Shown piece by piece: positions 40,103 through 40,147 of a DNA stretch of 40,147 nt. This stretch comes from Lachnoclostridium sp. MSJ-17 (GTDB taxonomy: Bacteria; Bacillota; Clostridia; Oscillospirales; Acutalibacteraceae), in the NCBI RefSeq assembly GCF_018918205.1, contig NZ_JAHLQB010000040.1, positions 1-40,147 of the forward strand, in the 5' to 3' direction. Every line of letters starts with the position of its first letter. Within the stretch, counting starts at the first letter, position 1. The position numbers and the translations under genes are program-made. The notes below the pieces were generated by a model. That model was not told the DNA's origin and did not search any database. It worked only from the letters and a program-made list of their open reading frames with translations.

Positions 40103-40147
40103 CATCATAAAAATTTAATTATTGCAGATAATAATGGTGTCGCGATA

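Overview
The window looks like chromosomal DNA of a gut or rumen Firmicute of the Ruminococcus/Oscillospirales type. This rests on two BspA-like leucine-rich-repeat proteins that end in type I dockerin modules, consensus sigma-A promoters (TTGACA/TATAAT, mostly 16-18 bp spacing), AGGAGG ribosome binding sites, a Gram-positive DnaD/DnaI-like helicase-loading pair, a TarI/TarJ/TarL-like polyol-phosphate cluster and many Cys-lipobox lipoproteins. The species cannot be fixed from sequence alone.

Layout. Positions 1-2783 are one end of a mobilizable element: a relaxase cut by the window edge, MobC, a candidate oriT and a divergent cargo gene with a zinc-finger-like motif. Positions 2794-6980 hold two dockerin-bearing LRR genes around a tRNA-Gly, plus a frameshifted HEPN-like gene. 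Positions 7468-7736 are a tRNA-Gln/tRNA-Pro unit. Positions 7750-15584 are mostly minus-strand housekeeping genes (DnaI-like and DnaD-like proteins, a Bax-inhibitor-1-like protein, a DUF1846 protein, TadA, a CPBP protease) with two plus-strand exported proteins between them. Positions 15656-21908 are a six-gene polyol-phosphate (teichoic-acid-like) locus in two transcription units. Positions 21923-22646 are a tRNA array (Arg, His, Lys, Gln) with tRNA-derived debris. Positions 22707-23718 are a structured leader with a terminator ahead of a two-gene cassette of unknown function. Positions 23838-32538 include a DUF436/YwlG-like protein, a duplicated-domain lipoprotein, glycerate kinase with a YhgE/Pip-like protein, a small Cys-rich protein, a YabE/transglutaminase-like lipoprotein and a phosphoglucomutase. 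Positions 32657-36597 are an envelope pair: an acyltransferase/GT-C-like fusion and a GT2 glycosyltransferase. Positions 36783-40102 are phosphofructokinase, a MORN-repeat protein and an MscS-type channel.

How the genes work together. The best-supported pathway is 15726-21908. Two IspD/TarI-like cytidylyltransferases, an SDR oxidoreductase, a TarJ-like dehydrogenase, a ribulose-5-phosphate-epimerase-like protein and a CDP-polyol phosphotransferase would together make one or two CDP-activated pentitols and polymerise them at the envelope. The acyltransferase fusion and GT2 enzyme at 32657-36597 are separate envelope-modification candidates. Phosphoglucomutase, phosphofructokinase and glycerate kinase are central carbon enzymes in unrelated transcription units. 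The parts least explained by known families are the attenuator-led cassette at 22707-23718, the out-of-frame ORF inside the relaxase gene, and the dockerin-LRR pair with its near-identical internal DNA blocks.
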